Shown here one piece after another: positions 43,194-51,686 of a stretch of DNA of 64,000 nt. The stretch is taken from contig NZ_QGDC01000003.1 of assembly GCF_003324525.1 (NCBI RefSeq), forward strand, positions 124,001-188,000, written 5' to 3'. The position numbers and the translations under genes were made by a program. The stretch is from Mucilaginibacter hurinus (lineage in GTDB: Bacteria; Bacteroidota; Bacteroidia; Sphingobacteriales; Sphingobacteriaceae). Every line of letters begins with the position of its first letter. The first letter of the stretch is position 1. The notes under the pieces were generated by a model. The model was not told the DNA's origin and made no database searches. It worked only from the letters and a program-made list of their open reading frames with translations.

Positions 43194-43598
43194 CTAATTA
43201 GTTATTTGAATTTCGTATTGTGTTTCGACAACGGTGTATTGGCGCAACATCCGCTCAGCCGGACCTTTAACAACGGAACCATCAAACAATAAAAATTTTG
43301 AGCCGCTGCATGGGTCTTCAACCTGTAAGCCGGTATTATCTAATACTACTTTACATAACTTTTCGGGCTGGTAACTACTGCACTGATCATAAGCCACATA
43401 GTTACCATCCGGCCGCCGGTAAACAATTATACCCGCTACACCAATACCGTTCTCGAAAATTACACCGGTACCTTCACTAAACCGGATATCTGACTTTTGA
43501 ATTATCCGGTTTACCCGTACATAAGGTACAACATCACGCTGCTTACCGCAACTTATAATACAAATGCTTAGCAACACTACAGCAGCTAACTTCCTCAT
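43194..43598 (-). CDS. Lipoprotein with a Rieske-like fold lacking the histidine ligands
   Basis: A 134-residue lipoprotein (MRKLAAVVLLSICIISC, lipobox cysteine 17). The region YVAYDQCSSYQPEKLCKVVL followed by LQVEDPCSGSKFLLFDGSVV and KGPAERML has the spacing of the two Rieske loops (CxH...CxxH, then FD..G....GPA). The histidines are replaced by serines (CSS and CSGS), so a [2Fe-2S] cluster with His ligands cannot form; four cysteines remain. I infer a Rieske-derived protein with another role. It overlaps the pheS stop by four bases. Confidence 0.7.
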   Translation of the reverse strand: MRKLAAVVLLSICIISCGKQRDVVPYVRVNRIIQKSDIRFSEGTGVIFENGIGVAGIIVYRRPDGNYVAYDQCSSYQPEKLCKVVLDNTGLQVEDPCSGSKFLLFDGSVVKGPAERMLRQYTVVETQYEIQITN

Positions 43599-44629
43599 AT
43601 TATTTCAGTTTGAAACTGTTTTAAAAAGCGCACATCATTCTCAGAAAACAACCGCAGATCGCGTATTACATATTTAAGGTTAGTAATACGCTCAATGCCC
43701 ATCCCGAAGGCGAAGCCGGTATATTTCTTACTGTCTATACCGCAATTTTCAAGCACATTAGGATCAACCATTCCACAACCTAATATTTCAACCCAACCGC
43801 TATACTTACACATGTTACAGCCATCGCCCTTGCAAATGCTGCAGGACACATCCATTTCTGCCGACGGTTCAGTAAACGGAAAATAAGATGGCCTGAAACG
43901 TACTTTAGTGCCTTCGCCGTATAACTCCTGTACAAAGTGATACAATGTTTGTTTAAGGTCGGCAAAGGATACATTTTCGTCGACATACAAACCTTCTACC
44001 TGGTGAAAAAAACAATGCGCCCGGGCAGAAATAGCCTCGTTGCGGTATACTCGTCCAGGCATAATAGCACGAAACGGGGGTTTACCGTTCTCCATCATAC
44101 GCACCTGCACTGATGAGGTGTGCGTACGCAGGGCAATATCGTCTTTACCAGCGTTCTTTTTTATAAAAAACGTATCCTGCATATCCCGTGCCGGATGCTC
44201 CTCAGGGAAATTAAGTGCGGAGAAGTTGTGCCAATCGTCCTCAATTTCAGGCCCCTCAGCTACAACAAATCCTAAACGTTTAAAAATGTCAATAATCTCG
44301 TTACGCACCAGGGTAAGCGGGTGTCGCGAACCTATACTGAAGCCGGTGCCGGGTAAAGTAAGGTCCTGCTCGTTAGTGTTACCTGTTTGTTGGGTGTCCA
44401 GGCTTTCCTTTAGCTCGTTGTATTTAGCCTCGGCCATTTGCTTAAACTGGTTAAGCACTTTACCAAAGGTACGCTTCTCTTCGGCGCCAACGGTTTTAAA
44501 TTCATCAAACAGATCTTTTATAATACCTTTAGTACCTAAAAATTTTATACGGAATGTTTCCAGTTCCCCGGCTGTGGTTTTAACCAGTTCGTTTATCTCT
44601 TTGGTGTATTTATCTATTTTTTCCTGCAT
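43595..44629 (-). CDS. pheS: Phenylalanyl-tRNA synthetase alpha subunit
   Basis: A 344-residue catalytic subunit that charges tRNA-Phe with PheT. It has the N-terminal coiled coil (IDKYTKEINELVKTTAGELE) and the class II core: motif 2 region RVYRNEAISARAHCFFHQVE, FRPSYFPFTEPSAEMDV and motif 3 GMGIERITNL. A small zinc-like CSICKGDGCNMCKYSG segment is the usual one. The upstream VapC-type gene ends four bases before its start; pheT is not in the window. Own promoter not seen, so it may be read from the toxin-antitoxin promoter or from within vapC. Confidence 0.95.
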   Translation of the reverse strand: MQEKIDKYTKEINELVKTTAGELETFRIKFLGTKGIIKDLFDEFKTVGAEEKRTFGKVLNQFKQMAEAKYNELKESLDTQQTGNTNEQDLTLPGTGFSIGSRHPLTLVRNEIIDIFKRLGFVVAEGPEIEDDWHNFSALNFPEEHPARDMQDTFFIKKNAGKDDIALRTHTSSVQVRMMENGKPPFRAIMPGRVYRNEAISARAHCFFHQVEGLYVDENVSFADLKQTLYHFVQELYGEGTKVRFRPSYFPFTEPSAEMDVSCSICKGDGCNMCKYSGWVEILGCGMVDPNVLENCGIDSKKYTGFAFGMGIERITNLKYVIRDLRLFSENDVRFLKQFQTEII

Positions 44630-44633
44630 GTTA

Positions 44634-45035
44634 TTATAAAGTCTTTAAAAACTGGTTGGGCGTATAAACAGGTATTGTTGATTGTTTATAATCCTGTAGG
44701 TTACGTGTTATTATAGCATCAGCACCCACGCTTTTTGCCGAATAAAATTGTACGGCATCTTCAAAATCAGATATAGCAGACAAAAGAGCTTTATCGATAA
44801 ATTCCTTTGTTTCGGCTATTACAGTCAACTTGGTGCTTAACACTTCAATAGCTTTACGTGCTTGTTGCTCACCAAATTTTTTCTTAGTAAAATAGTGCAC
44901 ATTTAACAACCCATGCACTGAAGTGCAGCATTTATGTTTGTCAGCCAAAACCATAATTGCAACACTTGAACTAAAATGCGGCTCCCTTATTAAAAGAGTA
45001 TCTAATATAACATCTGTGTCTATAAACAAAGTCAT
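44634..45035 (-). CDS. VapC-type PIN-domain toxin
   Basis: A 133-residue PIN-domain ribonuclease. Acidic active-site residues: D6 and D8 in LFIDTDVILDTLL, E/D in SDFEDAVQFYSA and D in VGADAIITRNLQDY. The family cleaves tRNA or rRNA when freed from its antitoxin. Its start overlaps the stop of the antitoxin gene by one base (TTATA/ATG), typical for such pairs. Confidence 0.85.
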   Translation of the reverse strand: MTLFIDTDVILDTLLIREPHFSSSVAIMVLADKHKCCTSVHGLLNVHYFTKKKFGEQQARKAIEVLSTKLTVIAETKEFIDKALLSAISDFEDAVQFYSAKSVGADAIITRNLQDYKQSTIPVYTPNQFLKTL

Positions 45036-45298
45036 TATATGCCGTATTTATCTTCAAGGTGCTTTCCATATTCAGCCCTATGATCAAAATCAGGCGTAGG
45101 AGTAGTTACAGGTATGATATCTTTTAACCAATCCGGTAAGTCTTCAAGTTTTTCCTGAGGTGAAGAAATCTTTTTTTGTTCAGCAACGTCTTGCAGATAT
45201 TTTTGTATTAGCTTAGATAAACTTGTATGATGGTCTTTAGCATATTGCTTCGCCCTTTCAATTATCTTTGGTTCTATGCTTAAAGTCAACTTAGCCAT
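45035..45298 (-). CDS. Ribbon-helix-helix antitoxin (DUF6364-like)
   Basis: An 87-residue antitoxin from the ATG at 45298 (an upstream TTG is less likely). MAKLTLSIEPKIIERAKQYA gives the N-terminal beta strand and first helix of a ribbon-helix-helix dimer, followed by HHTSLSKLIQKYLQDV. The C-terminal 35 residues are acidic and proline-containing, as expected for a toxin-binding tail. Two 12-base direct repeats flank its promoter and are the likely operators. Confidence 0.82.
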   Translation of the reverse strand: MAKLTLSIEPKIIERAKQYAKDHHTSLSKLIQKYLQDVAEQKKISSPQEKLEDLPDWLKDIIPVTTPTPDFDHRAEYGKHLEDKYGI

Positions 45299-45305
45299 CT
45301 CAGTC

Positions 45306-45349
45306 AATTTATACGTACAAATATAACAAATTTATACGTATCATTTCAA
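45306..45349 (-). promoter_or_regulatory. Promoter and direct-repeat operators of the toxin-antitoxin pair
   Basis: On the minus strand TTG (45349-45347), 21 bases, TATATTTG (45325-45318). AATTTATACGTA occurs at 45306-45317 and 45329-45340, 23 bases apart, one copy on each side of the -7 element; each contains the palindrome TACGTA. The -33 part lies inside the last codons of kbl. Confidence 0.75.
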
Positions 45350-46531
45350 CACGCCTAACCTTCGGCCTACCTTAATAAACGCAGCAATGGCCTTATCGAG
45401 ATGTTCCTGCTCATGCGCTGCCGATAACTGCACCCTGATACGCGCCTTGCCTTGCGGCACAACAGGGTAATAAAACCCAATTACGTAAATACCTTCTTCA
45501 AGCATTTTAGCGGCAAACTCCTGTGCAAGTTTGGCATCATAAAGCATTACCGGCACTATAGGATGCACGCCCGGTTTAATATCAAACCCGGCAGCGGTCA
45601 TCTTGCTACGAAAATATTGGGTGTTTTTTTCCAGTTTATCACGCAGGTGGGTAGTTTCGCTCAACATATCCAGCACAGCTATCGAAGCCCCTGTAATAGC
45701 CGGCGCCAGCGTATTGCTAAACAGGTATGGCCTTGAACGCTGCCTGAGCATATCAATAATTTCTTTACGCCCCGAGGTAAACCCACCCGACGCGCCGCCT
45801 AGCGCTTTGCCTAACGTGCCTGTGATGATATCAATCTTCCCCATTACATTATGATGCTCGTGCGTGCCCCGGCCGGTTTTTCCCATAAAGCCGCTGCAAT
45901 GGCTTTCATCTATCATAACCAGGGCAGTGTATTTTTCGGCTAGTTCTGCAATTTTATCTAATTGTGCCACGGTACCATCCATACTGAAGGCGCCATCGGT
46001 AACAATAATACGGTGGCGGCAATCTTGCGTGCCCTTTAGTTTCTCTTCCAGGTCGGCCATGTCATCATGCTTATACCGCTGACGCTGGGCTTTACACAGG
46101 CGTATGCCATCAATGATTGAGGCGTGGTTCAACTCATCAGATATTATAGCATCCTGCTCATTAAACAATGGCTCAAATACACCGCCGTTAGCATCAAAAG
46201 CCGCCGCGTACAATATCGTATCTTCAGTACCTAAAAACGTTGCTATCTTTTTTTCCAGTTCCTTATGTATATCCTGTGTACCACATATAAACCTTACCGA
46301 AGATAATCCGTAGCCGTGGGTATCCATAGCACCCTTGGCAGCATCTATCACCTGTTGATTACCTGAAAGGCCCAGGTAATTATTGGCACAAAAGTTTATT
46401 ACTTTTTGGCCTCCTTGTACGGTTATATCCGCGCCTTGCGCCGATGTTATAATCCGTTCGCGCTTATAAAGCCCCGCGCTTTCAATTTCGGCTAATTCGC
46501 GCTGAAGCACCGGTTTTAACGTATTAAACAT
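45341..46531 (-). CDS. kbl: Glycine C-acetyltransferase (2-amino-3-ketobutyrate CoA ligase)
   Basis: A 396-residue PLP enzyme of the alpha-oxoamine synthase family. Features are FCANNYLGLSGNQQVID, the aspartate/histidine pair in MIDESHCSGFMG and the PLP lysine in TGTLGKALGGASGG. It splits 2-amino-3-ketobutyrate with CoA to glycine and acetyl-CoA. It completes the threonine degradation route begun by the dehydrogenase at 9590-10540. AONS (BioF) is the main alternative, but the length and the PHGYGLSSVRFICGTQDIHK-like stretch favour Kbl. Confidence 0.9.
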   Translation of the reverse strand: MFNTLKPVLQRELAEIESAGLYKRERIITSAQGADITVQGGQKVINFCANNYLGLSGNQQVIDAAKGAMDTHGYGLSSVRFICGTQDIHKELEKKIATFLGTEDTILYAAAFDANGGVFEPLFNEQDAIISDELNHASIIDGIRLCKAQRQRYKHDDMADLEEKLKGTQDCRHRIIVTDGAFSMDGTVAQLDKIAELAEKYTALVMIDESHCSGFMGKTGRGTHEHHNVMGKIDIITGTLGKALGGASGGFTSGRKEIIDMLRQRSRPYLFSNTLAPAITGASIAVLDMLSETTHLRDKLEKNTQYFRSKMTAAGFDIKPGVHPIVPVMLYDAKLAQEFAAKMLEEGIYVIGFYYPVVPQGKARIRVQLSAAHEQEHLDKAIAAFIKVGRRLGVLK

Positions 46532-46656
46532 AGTCTGGTCAGTTTTATGCTATAAAATTACATATAAGATTATTTGCTTATCAATAAATAGCCGTTTAAA
46601 TATATTGTTTAACTTAACAAACATTTTGCCCCGTAATAGTATTAATTGTGCAGCGT

Positions 46657-49137
46657 ATGAGAAGATACTTATTATTGATTTTTAGCTTATTATGTACCGG
46701 CAACCTGTTTGCTCAGCAATACCTGCTATCGGGCCGCATTACCGACGAACGTAATAACATTATCGCTTTTACCTCTGTATATATACGCAACTCAACCTAC
46801 GGCACCACCGCCAACGAGTATGGGCGATACCAGTTAAAACTAGCTCCGGGTGATTATAATATAATTTACCGCTTTGTTGGATATAAAGAAAAGACTGTAC
46901 GGATTACTATAACTAACCGTGATGAAGAATTAAACGTACAGCTTCAGGATGAGATATTTAGCCTGAAAGAAGTAACCATTACCGGTAAACGCGCACGCGA
47001 CCCCGGAATGGACATCATGCGCGAGGTAATAAACAAACGTGAGTATTACTTAAATGAGGTTAAAGCTTACTCATGTGCTGTATACATTAAGGGTGTACAA
47101 AAACTGCTAAAAGCACCTAAAAAATTAATTGGACGTGAAGTGAGGCGGGTGCTTGATCTCGACTCGAATGGCCGTGGAATCCTTTATCAGTCAGAGTCAT
47201 TGTCAGAATATAATTTTGAGCGGCCTGACAAAGTGCGTGAAATAACCATATCATCAAAAGTCGCCGGTCAAAACACCGCCTTCAGTTATAATAAGGCGTC
47301 AGATCTTCAGCTTAATTTATACGAAAATCTTTTTAGAGTTAACGGGCTTAGCAACCTGGCCTTTGTGACGCCGGCTGCAGATAACGCTTTTACCTTTTAC
47401 AATTTTAAATTAGAAGGCAGCACTATAGTTAACGGTAAAACCATTGATAAGATAAAGGTAATACCACGCAGTAAGTACAACCAGGCCTTTCAGGGTAATA
47501 TTTATATTATACATGATGACTGGCGTATTTACAGTGCTGACTTAATGCTTACCGGGGATAACAATAATATCAACCTGGTTGATACCCTAAAAATAAGTCA
47601 GCAATATGTCCCTGTAAAGGATGACGTTTGGATGCCTGTATCCACGCAGTTTGATTTCAGCGGCAATGTGCTGGGTTTTATGTTTTCAGGCTACTTTACC
47701 AGCGTATACAACAATTACAAACTCGACCGTGTATTTGAACCGGGCTTTTTTAACGGCGAGATATTGAGGATTGACACCGCTGCTAACAAAAAGGATTCTG
47801 CTTACTGGGCCAATGCGCGACCTATCCCGCTAACAGCACAGGAAACACGGGATTACGTAAAAAAGGACAGCATTTTTGAAATCAAAAATACGGTGGCATA
47901 CAAGGATTCGGTACAGCGGTCAGATAACAAATACAACCCGCTCGACCATCTGATTTTTACGCACGACGCACATTACTGGCGTTCAAAAAGATCGGTATTT
48001 GTACCCCCTTTGCACCGCACAGTCTTTTATAATACAGTTGAAGGTTGGGGCATTGATTTTAGGCCAAAGTTTGTTAAGGAATATGATGATTATAAAATTT
48101 TCACCATTACACCGGCAATACATTACGGTTTTGCAAGCAAGCTATTTAGCCCGAGCGTGGCGGCAAGTTATTACCATGACCCGGCTAAACGCGGATTATT
48201 TTATGCCAACATTGGCAGTGATGTATTGGATTTGAACGATGTTGGCACACGGTCATTGTTTTTTAACACGATAAGTACGCTGATATATGAAAACAACTAC
48301 GTGAAGTACTACCGGTCAACCTTCGGCAGTTTTGGCTATCAGCAAGAGCTTTCAAACGGCATTTTATGGAACGCAAGTCTGGGCTATTCAAAAAGACGGC
48401 AATTATATAATGTGTCCTTCAATCACATTTTCGACGCTAAAAACAGGGATTACACGTCCAATAATCCGCTGGCACCGGCTGGTGCGCCGGCAGACGATCG
48501 TTCGTTTTTGTTCCCTGAACATAATGCCCTTACTTTCCGCACATCATTTGAATTTACATTTGATCAAAAATACATTTCGCGCCCCACGGGTAAGATTTAT
48601 GTACCATCAAAGTACCCTAAGCTATTATTAGGCTATCGCAAAGGCATCAATAAACTTTTTGGCTCCGATGTAAATTATGATTTCGTTTCGGTAGATGCGT
48701 GGCAGGATGATATACCATTGGGCTTGTACGGTCACTCGGCTTTTAAAGTAACGGCGGGCACTTTTTTTAATCGTAAAGCCCTTTACTTTATGGATTATAA
48801 TCATTTCCTGGGTAACGTAGGTACTACATTTGATCCTACTTATGTAGGCAGCTTCCATTTTTTGCCATTTTACGAGTTCAGTACCGACCGCGCGTTCCTT
48901 GAAGCTCATTTCTTTCATAACTTTTCGGGCCTGCTATTTAATAAAATTCCTTTTATAAGGAACTTAAAGCTTGAGGAAGTTGTAGGTGTAAACTATCTTA
49001 ACTCCAACAACCGGCGTAACTACTACGAACTTTATGCAGGTATAAAAAGGTTATTCTTAAGAGTTGACTACGGTATATCGTATGCCGGCAATAAAAAATA
49101 CATTCAGGGATTCAGGATATACTACGGCATAAGGTAG
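46657..49137 (+). CDS. DUF5686 outer-membrane protein with carboxypeptidase-like N-domain
   Basis: An 826-residue exported protein from the ATG at 46657 (a GTG nine bases earlier is possible). A signal peptide (about 1-20, ending NLFAQ) is followed by a carboxypeptidase regulatory-like domain (about 22-110: LSGRITDERNNIIAFTSVYI, YEYGRYQLKLAPGDYNI-like strands). The rest is DUF5686, a long beta-rich region with many aromatic residues ending in IQGFRIYYGIR, consistent with an outer-membrane barrel. It resembles TonB-dependent-receptor N-domains, but lacks a plug. Function unknown. Confidence 0.85.
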   Translation: MRRYLLLIFSLLCTGNLFAQQYLLSGRITDERNNIIAFTSVYIRNSTYGTTANEYGRYQLKLAPGDYNIIYRFVGYKEKTVRITITNRDEELNVQLQDEIFSLKEVTITGKRARDPGMDIMREVINKREYYLNEVKAYSCAVYIKGVQKLLKAPKKLIGREVRRVLDLDSNGRGILYQSESLSEYNFERPDKVREITISSKVAGQNTAFSYNKASDLQLNLYENLFRVNGLSNLAFVTPAADNAFTFYNFKLEGSTIVNGKTIDKIKVIPRSKYNQAFQGNIYIIHDDWRIYSADLMLTGDNNNINLVDTLKISQQYVPVKDDVWMPVSTQFDFSGNVLGFMFSGYFTSVYNNYKLDRVFEPGFFNGEILRIDTAANKKDSAYWANARPIPLTAQETRDYVKKDSIFEIKNTVAYKDSVQRSDNKYNPLDHLIFTHDAHYWRSKRSVFVPPLHRTVFYNTVEGWGIDFRPKFVKEYDDYKIFTITPAIHYGFASKLFSPSVAASYYHDPAKRGLFYANIGSDVLDLNDVGTRSLFFNTISTLIYENNYVKYYRSTFGSFGYQQELSNGILWNASLGYSKRRQLYNVSFNHIFDAKNRDYTSNNPLAPAGAPADDRSFLFPEHNALTFRTSFEFTFDQKYISRPTGKIYVPSKYPKLLLGYRKGINKLFGSDVNYDFVSVDAWQDDIPLGLYGHSAFKVTAGTFFNRKALYFMDYNHFLGNVGTTFDPTYVGSFHFLPFYEFSTDRAFLEAHFFHNFSGLLFNKIPFIRNLKLEEVVGVNYLNSNNRRNYYELYAGIKRLFLRVDYGISYAGNKKYIQGFRIYYGIR

Positions 49138-49218
49138 GAAAGAACGGTAAAGGGGAAGCGACAGAAGTTCTTTTATAACTATTCAGTCACACCCTAACAC
49201 ATGTTTAGTTTCAACGCT

Positions 49219-49247
49219 TTGCCTTTCACCTAAAAATTGTAAATTTG
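49219..49247 (+). promoter_or_regulatory. Promoter of trhO
   Basis: TTG (49219-49221), 18 bases, TAAATTTG (49240-49247). It predicts a leader of about 38 bases before the ATG at 49290. Confidence 0.65.
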
Positions 49248-49289
49248 GAGTTCATTTAACACTGTTTGCAGCAGTATCAATGAACGTCT

Positions 49290-50240
49290 ATGATAAAATA
49301 CAATACACTACTTTACTATTGTTATTCAACAATAGCCAACGGTGAGCAGTTTGCTGCCGATCATCTTAAATTTTGTAAAGAGCTTGGGCTAACAGGCCGC
49401 ATTATAGTGGCTGATGAAGGGCTTAATGGTACCGTTTCCGGCACCAGCGCTGCTTGCCAGGCTTATATGGATGCCGTGCACGCCGACGAACGTTTTGCAC
49501 ATACTGATTTTAAAATAGATGAAGTGGATAGCCCTTCGTTTGTAAAAATGCACGTGCGTTACAAAACTGAAATTGTACATTCAGGATTACGCGATCCGAA
49601 TATTATTAACCCTCAAAAGCAAACCGGTAAACACCTGGAGCCGGTTGATTTTATGGCTATGAAGGACCGCGACGACGTAGTGATACTGGATGTACGCTCA
49701 AATTACGAGCATAGCCTGGGCAAATTTAAAAATGCCGTAACGCTTGATATAGAAAATTTCAGGGATTTTCCGTCCAAAATAAATGAGCTGGCTAAATACA
49801 AAGATAAAAAGATCCTAACGTATTGCACCGGTGGTATCAAATGCGAAAAAGCATCGGCATTGTTGTTACACGAAGGCTTTAAAGATGTTTACCAGCTCCA
49901 TGGCGGTATTATTAAATACGGAAAAGAAGCCGGAGGAAAGGATTTTGAGGGCAAATGCTATGTGTTCGACAATCGCCTCTCGGTAGACGTAAACAGCGTT
50001 AACCCGGTAGTTATATCAACATGTTATAACTGTGGCACCACTACCCACAAGATGATAAATTGTGCAAACCCTGAGTGTAATGAACACTTTACCCAGTGCG
50101 ATGCCTGCGGCGAAAAAATGGAAGGCTGCTGCAGCGACGCGTGCCAGGCTCATCCACGCAAGCGCGTGTACGACGGTACAGGTTATTATGTAAAAGTGCC
50201 GCAGCCGGTAAATAAGAAAGCAAAATCAGAGGTGGTATAA
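49290..50240 (+). CDS. trhO: tRNA uridine(34) hydroxylase, rhodanese family
   Basis: A 316-residue protein of the TrhO/YceA family, which hydroxylates U34 of some tRNAs in an oxygen-dependent way. Order: N-terminal acylphosphatase-like domain (about 1-100), rhodanese domain (about 115-220) with the active cysteine in LTYCTGGIKCEKA (C179), then a C-terminal segment rich in cysteine (CYNCGTTTHKMINCANPEC, CDACGEKMEGCC) that probably binds zinc. Domain order and length match the family. Confidence 0.92.
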   Translation: MIKYNTLLYYCYSTIANGEQFAADHLKFCKELGLTGRIIVADEGLNGTVSGTSAACQAYMDAVHADERFAHTDFKIDEVDSPSFVKMHVRYKTEIVHSGLRDPNIINPQKQTGKHLEPVDFMAMKDRDDVVILDVRSNYEHSLGKFKNAVTLDIENFRDFPSKINELAKYKDKKILTYCTGGIKCEKASALLLHEGFKDVYQLHGGIIKYGKEAGGKDFEGKCYVFDNRLSVDVNSVNPVVISTCYNCGTTTHKMINCANPECNEHFTQCDACGEKMEGCCSDACQAHPRKRVYDGTGYYVKVPQPVNKKAKSEVV

Positions 50241-50317
50241 GCCCACCCTGATTCTTCTCCCATAGGGACAGGGTAACACAGCTTAAGATCTTCTGATTGG
50301 GATTTAATTTGCGGGGG

Positions 50318-50815
50318 CTAAAACCGCACTACCATTTGCAGCTCTGTTAAATATTTTCCATCCCATTTACAGGCATTCTCTTCACGACTGTAAATCGTGA
50401 AGCCAAATTGCTCGTATAATTTTATAGCATTTGGGTTAGTTGCAATCACGGTAAGGTTTACCTGTTCAATATCACCCAGTGCACGCGCACGGCTCAATAC
50501 TTCTGTTATTAGTTTTTTGGCTATGCCCTTTCCTCTATGCTCCGGCGATACATACATCCGGAACAATGTTCCTTTATGCCTTAGTTTTTCGCGCGTTGCG
50601 CCGTCTCTTTCAAAACTCACTACCCCGGCAAGTTGTTCTTCTGTATACGCGCCAAGGGTAAAACTATCCGGGGTTCCGTTGGTAGGAAAGGGCAGGTCGC
50701 GGTCGTCATTTGCTGATATCCTAAAGTTGTCTGCATCATTAATAAGCCCCTCTCTTAAAAAAGCTTTGTAGATGGTTAAGCTTTCGGCATTGAGGTCTTG
50801 TATAGTTAAATCCAT
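50318..50815 (-). CDS. GNAT-family N-acetyltransferase
   Basis: A 165-residue acetyltransferase from the ATG at 50815. The acetyl-CoA loop is MYVSPEHRGKGIAKKLITEV, followed by VNLTVIATNPNAIKLYEQFG, classic GNAT motifs A and B. The longer frame to 50863 adds 16 residues that contain a perfect -7 element (TATATTTG) and is probably untranslated. Substrate unknown. Confidence 0.88.
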   Translation of the reverse strand: MDLTIQDLNAESLTIYKAFLREGLINDADNFRISANDDRDLPFPTNGTPDSFTLGAYTEEQLAGVVSFERDGATREKLRHKGTLFRMYVSPEHRGKGIAKKLITEVLSRARALGDIEQVNLTVIATNPNAIKLYEQFGFTIYSREENACKWDGKYLTELQMVVRF

Positions 50816-51145
50816 AGGTTCAAATATATAGTCTGTGTTGATATTGGAGACGATTGACCTCAAAAATGTACAATTTAAAATACAGTGAGTACAGTATTAC
50901 AGCAGTACCCGACCAAACGTCTCATTTTTTTTAAAATTAAAAAAAACAGGAACGTTTTGACTACTGCACCCGACAGGTGTATTATAAAATAATACAACAG
51001 TTGTATGGTATTTATGGCATTTTTCAACTTAAATCGCCCGTTTGCCGCCTGTATCGTTTGTCGTCGCGGCCTTCCCCCGGCCATATTTATAACCCCTGTA
51101 TGATTTGGCATTGTATTGGAATAACTCCAATCAAACATAGTTGTT
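50816..51145. other. Intergenic region between GNAT and small-protein cluster
   Basis: 330 bases with no credible gene on either strand. It carries the GNAT -7 element at 50821-50828 and a small inverted repeat ATTGGA-ATAAC-TCCAAT (51115-51131) fifteen bases before the first small gene, a possible control site. No exact TAnnTTTG is seen upstream of 51146. Confidence 0.5.
50821..50828 (-). promoter_or_regulatory. -7 element of the GNAT gene
   Basis: TATATTTG on the minus strand, then AACCT and the ATG at 50815. Exact consensus five bases before the start codon. Confidence 0.55.
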
Positions 51146-51328
51146 ATGGTTGTTTTAAAAGATAAGAAAAGACCCGGCGAAGAGAAAGAATGGGAAAACC
51201 CGGTTAACCCCGAGAAACCTGCTGACTCAAGGGATGATGAACAACTACTAAGGCAGCTAAAAGAAGCTGAACGCAGGAAAGAGAACCTGACAGACGCTGA
51301 TAACGAAGAACAGGAACATACAAACTAA
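51146..51328 (+). CDS. Small hydrophilic protein, unknown
   Basis: A 60-residue, highly charged protein (MVVLKDKKRPGEEKEWENPV; many E, K, D, R and N) with no hydrophobic core, probably disordered or helical. It is the first of three tiny genes on the same strand before a terminator. I know no family. The coding call rests on position and composition. Confidence 0.55.
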   Translation: MVVLKDKKRPGEEKEWENPVNPEKPADSRDDEQLLRQLKEAERRKENLTDADNEEQEHTN

Positions 51329-51356
51329 TTATAAAAAATATTAAATTTTTTCAACT

Positions 51357-51494
51357 ATGAAAACCTACAACAAACCATCAACAAGCAAACTGGTTGCAAA
51401 GTTCGACAACGAGTTAATGCAATTATTAATGGAAGACCTGAAGGCCAGAAAGTCTGCTAATAATATTAAAACTAACAGCTTAAATGCTGCGTAA
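51357..51494 (+). CDS. 45-residue small protein, tandem paralogue A
   Basis: The frame encodes MKTYNKPSTSKLVAKFDNEL, then MQLLMEDLKARKSANNIKTN and SLNAA. Its central part KPSTSKLVAKFDNELMQLLM is shared with the next gene (29 identical bases in a row, 51393-51421 and 51564-51592). The tail differs. The unbroken similarity at protein level, with synonymous changes outside the identical stretch, argues for real translation. No signal peptide, cysteine or membrane helix; one amphipathic helix predicted. Too short for common gene finders. Confidence 0.65.
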   Translation: MKTYNKPSTSKLVAKFDNELMQLLMEDLKARKSANNIKTNSLNAA

Positions 51495-51527
51495 GTAAAA
51501 GTCGTCAACCAAATAAATCATCTACCC

Positions 51528-51686
51528 ATGAAAAGCAATAAAAAACCGGCAACCAGCAAATTAGTTGCAAAGTTCGACAACGAGTTAATGCAGATATTAA
51601 TAGAGGACCTGAGTTCTTTTAAAGCTAACAACCCTTTCTATAGCAACAAACAGAAAGCCGCGCAACGCAACTTGTCGGCCGCCTGA
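51528..51686 (+). CDS. 52-residue small protein, tandem paralogue B
   Basis: Encodes MKSNKKPATSKLVAKFDNEL, then MQILIEDLSSFKANNPFYSN and KQKAAQRNLSAA. Residues 7-28 match paralogue A at nearly every position (KPxTSKLVAKFDNELMQxLxEDL). The ATG is preceded by ATCATCTACCC, a context also found at 34804 and 51695. Followed 51 bases later by a strong terminator. The pair is a local duplication; role unknown. Confidence 0.65.
   Translation: MKSNKKPATSKLVAKFDNELMQILIEDLSSFKANNPFYSNKQKAAQRNLSAA

Noticed and set aside
44040-44639. 199-codon antisense frame within pheS
   Set aside because: Antisense shadow of an essential synthetase gene with no independent start signal or family.
50875-51138. 87-codon minus-strand frame in the gap before the small-protein cluster
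   Set aside because: No domain, odd composition and overlap with a competing plus-strand frame; the gap looks like a control region.
51357-51686. RiPP or bacteriocin precursor pair
   Set aside because: The tandem small proteins resemble leader-core layouts, but there is no modifying enzyme, peptidase or dedicated transporter nearby, and the tails are not rich in Cys, Ser or Thr.
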